Positions 60,712 to 64,000 of a stretch of DNA of 64,000 nucleotides are shown piece after piece. The position numbers were made by a program, and so were the translations under genes. The DNA comes from Nocardioides cavernae (GTDB lineage: Bacteria; Actinomycetota; Actinomycetes; Propionibacteriales; Nocardioidaceae). Position 1 is the first letter of the stretch, and each line of letters begins with the position of its first letter. The notes beneath the pieces are model-generated. The model was not told the origin of the DNA. It did not search any database and saw only the letters and a list, made by a program, of their open reading frames with translations. The stretch lies in the NCBI RefSeq assembly GCF_016907475.1, contig NZ_JAFBCA010000001.1:2728001-2792000 (forward strand). Reading direction: 5' to 3'.

Positions 60712-61680
60712 TCAGGCACCCCGCGAGTAGAGCTCGCGGATGACGTCCTCGATGTCGGGCTCCTGGATCGAGAGGTCCGCGACGTCGTACGACGCTGCGA
60801 CGGCCGCCACGACCGGCGCGGCGCTCGCCTCGGCCGGGAACGACAGCCACTGGCGCGGTCCCTCGACACGTCGCACCACCGCACCGGGCACCTCGATGGG
60901 CGGCGCCTCGTCGACCAGGTCCACCACCAGGGTGCGGGTCGAGCCGCCCTGCTCGTGCAGCCCGGCCAGCGGGCCGTCGAAGACCGACGTGCCGTGGTCG
61001 ATCACGATCACCCGGTCGCACAACGCCTCGATGTCCTGCAGGTCGTGGGTCGTGAGGACGAGGGTGGTGCCGCGCTCGTCGTTGAGCGCGCGGAGGAACT
61101 CGCGCAGGCGGCCCTTGCTCACCACGTCCAGGCCGATCGTCGGCTCGTCGAGGTAGAGCACCTCGGGGTCGTGCAGCAGCGCCGCGGTGATGTCGCCGCG
61201 CATCCGCTGGCCGAGGCTGAGCTGACGCACCGGGGTGTCGAGCTGGTCGCCGAGGTCGAGCAGGTCGACGAACCGGTCCAGGTTGTCGCGGTAGCGCGCC
61301 GGCGTGATCCGGTACATCTTCTGGAGCAGGTCGAACGAGTCGCGTAGCGGGAGGTCCCACCACAGCGTCGACCGCTGGCCGAAGACCACCCCGATGCGAC
61401 GCGCGAGCTCGAGGCGGTCGCGGCTCGGGTCCAGGCCGGCCACCCGCACCTGCCCGCCGGTCGGCACGAGGATCCCGGTCAGCATCTTGATGGTGGTCGA
61501 CTTCCCGGCACCGTTCGGCCCGATGTAGCCGACCATCTCACCGGCATCGACGGAGAACGTCAGGTCGTGCACGGCCAGCACCGAGTCGCGGACCCGGCGG
61601 CGGCGCCCCTCCACCCGGCGGCGTACGTCGAAGGTGCGCTCGAGGTCGCGCACGTCGATGAGTGGCTCCGTGACGGACAT
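60712..61680 (-). CDS. ABC exporter ATPase
   Basis: 322-residue ATPase with a 30-residue basic N-terminus (RRRVEGRRRRVRD), Walker [15 protein letters not shown] near 54, WWDLPLRDSFDLLQKMYRI after the Q-loop, signature LSLGQRMRGDIT near 154, Walker B LYLDEPTIGLDV and TTHDLQDIE. This matches the ATPases paired with PF06182-type ABC-2 permeases, two of which precede it in the operon. Substrate unknown. Confidence 0.9.
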   Translation of the reverse strand: MSVTEPLIDVRDLERTFDVRRRVEGRRRRVRDSVLAVHDLTFSVDAGEMVGYIGPNGAGKSTTIKMLTGILVPTGGQVRVAGLDPSRDRLELARRIGVVFGQRSTLWWDLPLRDSFDLLQKMYRITPARYRDNLDRFVDLLDLGDQLDTPVRQLSLGQRMRGDITAALLHDPEVLYLDEPTIGLDVVSKGRLREFLRALNDERGTTLVLTTHDLQDIEALCDRVIVIDHGTSVFDGPLAGLHEQGGSTRTLVVDLVDEAPPIEVPGAVVRRVEGPRQWLSFPAEASAAPVVAAVAASYDVADLSIQEPDIEDVIRELYSRGA

Positions 61681-61682
61681 GG

Positions 61683-62495
61683 TCAGCTCCCCGTGGAGGT
61701 GTAGTGGCGGACGCCGGAGCGCCACACGAGCAGGGCGGCGGCCATGGTCAGCACGCCCGCGACCGGCGAGGCGAACTGGAACGCCTCGGGCATCCCGGTC
61801 GGGTCGGAGCGGCCGAGGAGGAAGAGGCAGGGGTACCAGTTGACGAAGGCGACCGGGATCACGAACGTCAGGCCGACCAGCACCTCGCGCGGGAAGATGT
61901 TGAGCGGGTACTGCGTCACCGTGGCGCCGCCGTAGGTGAACGCGTTGGCGAACTCCGTGGCGTCCGTCGTCCAGAACTGGACGCACGAGAAGCCGACGAA
62001 GAGCCCGAAGAAGACCAGCCCGCCGCTGACCAGCATCGACACGGCCACCAGGACCCGCGCCGGGGTCCAGTCGACGTAGGTGCACGCCCACCCGAACACG
62101 ATGGTGGCCTGGGTCAGCCGCCCGAGCCGGCGCAGCGTGAACTGGTCGGCGCACACCTGCACGAGCAGGGGCACCGGCTTGGTCATCATCTGGTCCAGCC
62201 GGCCGGTGCGGATGTAGCTGCCGATCCGCTCGACGCTGCCGATCGCCGTGTCGGCGACGGCCAGCGCGAGCGAGGCGCTGCCGTAGAGCAGCGCCACCTC
62301 GGGGAGCGTGAAGCCCGCGAGGTCGTCGAGGTGGGCGAACATGATCCACAGGCCGACGAAGTCGAGAGCGGTGATCAGCCCGTTGCCCACGGCGAGCAGC
62401 ACGAACGAGGTGGGGTACTGCCACGCCGCGCGGATCCACAGCCACGCGATCTGCAGGTAGGAGCGCAGGTGCAGCGCCGCCGCCGACTCAGCCAC
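61683..62495 (-). CDS. ABC-2 family permease (PF06182-like), second subunit
   Basis: 270 residues, six membrane helices, with IRTGRLDQMMTKPVPLLVQV near 96-115, a conserved cytosolic loop of this permease family, and VNWYPCLFLLGR near 222. It is one of two related permeases that probably form a heterodimer. The GTG start overlaps the upstream permease by eight bases; the ATPase gene follows two bases after the stop. Confidence 0.87.
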   Translation of the reverse strand: MAESAAALHLRSYLQIAWLWIRAAWQYPTSFVLLAVGNGLITALDFVGLWIMFAHLDDLAGFTLPEVALLYGSASLALAVADTAIGSVERIGSYIRTGRLDQMMTKPVPLLVQVCADQFTLRRLGRLTQATIVFGWACTYVDWTPARVLVAVSMLVSGGLVFFGLFVGFSCVQFWTTDATEFANAFTYGGATVTQYPLNIFPREVLVGLTFVIPVAFVNWYPCLFLLGRSDPTGMPEAFQFASPVAGVLTMAAALLVWRSGVRHYTSTGS

Positions 62496-63285
62496 CCTGG
62501 ACCACCACCTTGCGCGTGGCCAGGCGCACCACGCCCTGGCACGCGGCCAGCAGGACGACGGCCCACATCACCTGGAACCCGAGGGCAGCCACGAGGTCGG
62601 AGCCGGTGTGCTTGCCGAGCCAGATGTCCGCGGGCACCTGGACGTACGACGCCCACGGCAGCGCCTGCGCGAGCGTGCCGAGCCACCCGGGGAACAGCAC
62701 CAGGGGCAGCATCATCCCGCTGAAGAAGATCGCGAAGGCCCCGCTCATCACCTTCACGCCCGACTGGTCCAGCAACCAGAAGGCGGTGCTGGCGACCAGG
62801 AACCGGATCGCGAAGCTCACCACGACCGCGAGCACCAGCGACACGGCGAAGGCCAGCGCGGTCAGCGAGGAGGAGGGGAGGGCGATGTCGAAGACGACGT
62901 AGCCGATGACCGTGGGCCCGAGCCCCCGGGTGAGGAGGTGGTACGCCGCCCGGCCGAGGTCGCTGGCGAGGTACCACCCCACCAGCCCGACGGGCCGGTA
63001 GAGGTCGATCGCCACGTCACCGGTGCGGATCCGCTCCGCGAGGTCGTCGGTGGTGCCGCCGCCCCACAGTGCGATCGTCATCAGCAGCGCCTGGCCGAGC
63101 CAGACGTACGTCACCGCGTCCTGGGCGTCGTAGCCACCGGCGGTCGGGTTCGCGTCCCAGAGGGCGAGGTAGGCGTAGGAGTAGATGATCCCGAAGACCG
63201 AGTTGGTGAAGATCCCCGCGAGCGTCGCGGCCCGGTAGGTGGAGTATCGGCGGAACGCTCGGGTCGCGACGGCGACGTGCAGCAC
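62488..63285 (-). CDS. ABC-2 family permease (PF06182-like), first subunit
   Basis: 265 residues with six membrane helices; RIRTGDVAIDLYRPVGLVGWYLASDLG near 86-112 is the equivalent loop to the second permease. I choose the GTG at 63285 because AGGGGGAA lies four bases before it and the product begins LHVAVATRAFRRYSTYR like its family. A GTG at 63300 in frame would overlap that binding site. Confidence 0.85.
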   Translation of the reverse strand: MLHVAVATRAFRRYSTYRAATLAGIFTNSVFGIIYSYAYLALWDANPTAGGYDAQDAVTYVWLGQALLMTIALWGGGTTDDLAERIRTGDVAIDLYRPVGLVGWYLASDLGRAAYHLLTRGLGPTVIGYVVFDIALPSSSLTALAFAVSLVLAVVVSFAIRFLVASTAFWLLDQSGVKVMSGAFAIFFSGMMLPLVLFPGWLGTLAQALPWASYVQVPADIWLGKHTGSDLVAALGFQVMWAVVLLAACQGVVRLATRKVVVQGG

Positions 63286-63307
63286 CGGCTTCCCCCTCAC
63301 GCGTGTT

Positions 63308-63343
63308 CGATCCCCGGCCCACCCACGAGGGGGCCGGGGATCG
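63308..63343 (-). terminator. strong hairpin terminator after the CAP-domain gene
   Basis: CGATCCCCGGCCC (63308-63320) pairs perfectly with 63331-63343 over a 10-base loop. It lies between the CAP-domain gene stop (63371) and the ABC operon on the same strand. The 13-bp stem is the strongest in the window. No T-run follows, as is usual in high-GC actinobacteria. Confidence 0.65.
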
Positions 63344-63370
63344 TCTCACATCGCAGGGGTGCGGTGCACC

Positions 63371-63895
63371 TCAGCCGTGGCGGACGAGGTTGACCACGCC
63401 GATCGTGCGGCCCTGGGCGTCACGCGTGATGGCGACGCCGGCGCGCTTGGCGCGCGGGCTCAGCAGGATCTCCCGGTGGCCGGGGGAGTCGAGCCACAGG
63501 GAGACCATGGCCTCCGGGCTCAGGTCCGTGCCACGGACGAGCGTCTCGCCGGCCCAGGAGTTGTCGCACTTGCGGATGACCTCGCGCTGGTCGCGGTGCT
63601 CCAGCACCCCGGTGCGGGCGATCCGGGCGCCCCACTGCTCGGCGAGCTGGTCGGTGCAGACGTCGAAGTTCCAGATCTTGCGCAGTCCGTGCTCGGCGCG
63701 CGCCTGGTTGATCCGGACCATCAGCGCGTCCTCGAGCTGGTCGCTGCTCGAGTCGGCGGCGACGGCGGAGGCGGCGCGGGGCACGGCCCACGTGGTGGCC
63801 CCGGCCGCGGTGGGCACACCGGCGGTCGCGGCGGCGACGGCGGCGGCGACGACGCCGAGGCCGACGAGGCGCGAGAGGGGGCGGGAGTGCTGCAC
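63371..63895 (-). CDS. secreted CAP-domain (SCP/PR1-like) protein
   Basis: 174 residues: a signal peptide (about 8-30, LVGLGVVAAAVAAATAGVPTA, ending GAT) and a CAP domain with VRINQARAEHGLRKIWNFDV, an AGETLVRG segment and WLDSPGHREILLSPRAKRAGVAI near the end. Two cysteines may pair. CAP proteins bind lipids or act in cell-wall contexts; many bacterial ones are uncharacterised. I chose the GTG at 63895 because GGAGGA sits seven bases before it; the in-frame upstream ATG would place 31 polar residues before the signal peptide. Confidence 0.88.
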   Translation of the reverse strand: MQHSRPLSRLVGLGVVAAAVAAATAGVPTAAGATTWAVPRAASAVAADSSSDQLEDALMVRINQARAEHGLRKIWNFDVCTDQLAEQWGARIARTGVLEHRDQREVIRKCDNSWAGETLVRGTDLSPEAMVSLWLDSPGHREILLSPRAKRAGVAITRDAQGRTIGVVNLVRHG

Positions 63896-64000
63896 GGGGG
63901 TGTCCTCCGGGGAAGATCCGCGGTTCGGGGGCGCGGGCAGATCTTGATGGAATCTTTTGGAACTAGGGATTGACCATAAGTAGGTCATGTGCCGAATGTC

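Noticed and set aside
63896..64000. riboswitch before the CAP-domain gene
   Set aside because: Secreted cell-wall proteins in actinobacteria are sometimes behind ydaO-type riboswitches, but only about 100 bases are available and I see none of the expected conserved stems.

Overview
This is a gene-dense, high-GC chromosomal window from an actinobacterium, most likely Nocardioides or a close relative. The evidence is the codon use (many GTG and some TTG starts), the actinobacterial marker families (OpcA, acVLRF1, DUF3099, SufR with a Rieske protein inside the suf operon, an InhA-type FabI) and the gene order. From memory, the order follows Mycobacterium tuberculosis Rv1445c-Rv1484: pgl-opcA-zwf-tal-tkt / ctaB / ctaA-ABC / sufR-sufBDCSU-sufT / ABC-F / enoyl-CoA hydratase / fabG-inhA. 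I see no rRNA, tRNA, CRISPR array, insertion sequence or phage gene. No stretch over 300 bases lacks a gene; the longest gaps (147-232 bases) are described individually.

Layout. 1-8215 (minus strand): oxidative and non-oxidative pentose phosphate operon tkt-tal-pgi-zwf-opcA-pgl. 8308-13803: heme A synthesis (ctaB, ctaA), with an inserted pair encoding a secreted Pro-Val-repeat protein and a sortase-like protein, plus an ABC-2 exporter downstream of which ctaA is coupled. 13868-15699: DrrAB-like ABC pair. 15735-22409: SUF iron-sulfur assembly operon behind a palindromic operator. 22410-31591: accessory block of small secreted and membrane proteins, a nucleotidyltransferase, an ASCH-like protein, a NYN nuclease-like protein, two ABC exporters (one with its own XRE regulator and tandem operators), acVLRF1 and a kinase-like protein. 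31615-39283: zinc peptidase, ABC-F, crotonase, type I ABC exporter, degenerate SDR, SURF1. 39354-43182: moaA, small proteins, dodecin and fabG-fabI. 43202-49130: three genes linked to cyanophycin chemistry (an ATP-grasp-less CphA-like Mur ligase, CphA, cyanophycinase) and a cupin coupled to cphA. 49164-64000: sixA, a PrmC-like methyltransferase, serB, membrane and transport genes, a PP2C phosphatase, an ABC-2 exporter and a secreted CAP-domain protein.

How the genes work together. The first operon supplies NADPH and pentoses. CtaB, CtaA and SURF1 serve cytochrome oxidase maturation. The suf operon supplies Fe-S clusters, needed for example by MoaA and SufR itself. FabG-FabI belong to fatty acid synthesis. 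The cyanophycin genes suggest storage and remobilisation of an Asp-Arg polymer or a related peptide.

Gene expression. About two dozen genes on both strands have a TAnnnT hexamer ending 6-8 bases before the start codon, the spacing expected if the transcript begins at the start codon (leaderless mRNA). Inside operons most junctions are 1- or 4-base stop/start overlaps. The most unusual non-coding items are a perfect triple 30-bp repeat that builds tandem promoters before a DUF805 gene, a coupled 15-codon upstream ORF, two nearly identical 42-bp repeats (one inside a coding sequence), tandem operators before an ABC exporter, and a structured intergenic region after moaA. All assignments rest on reading the sequence and on family knowledge; no database search was run.
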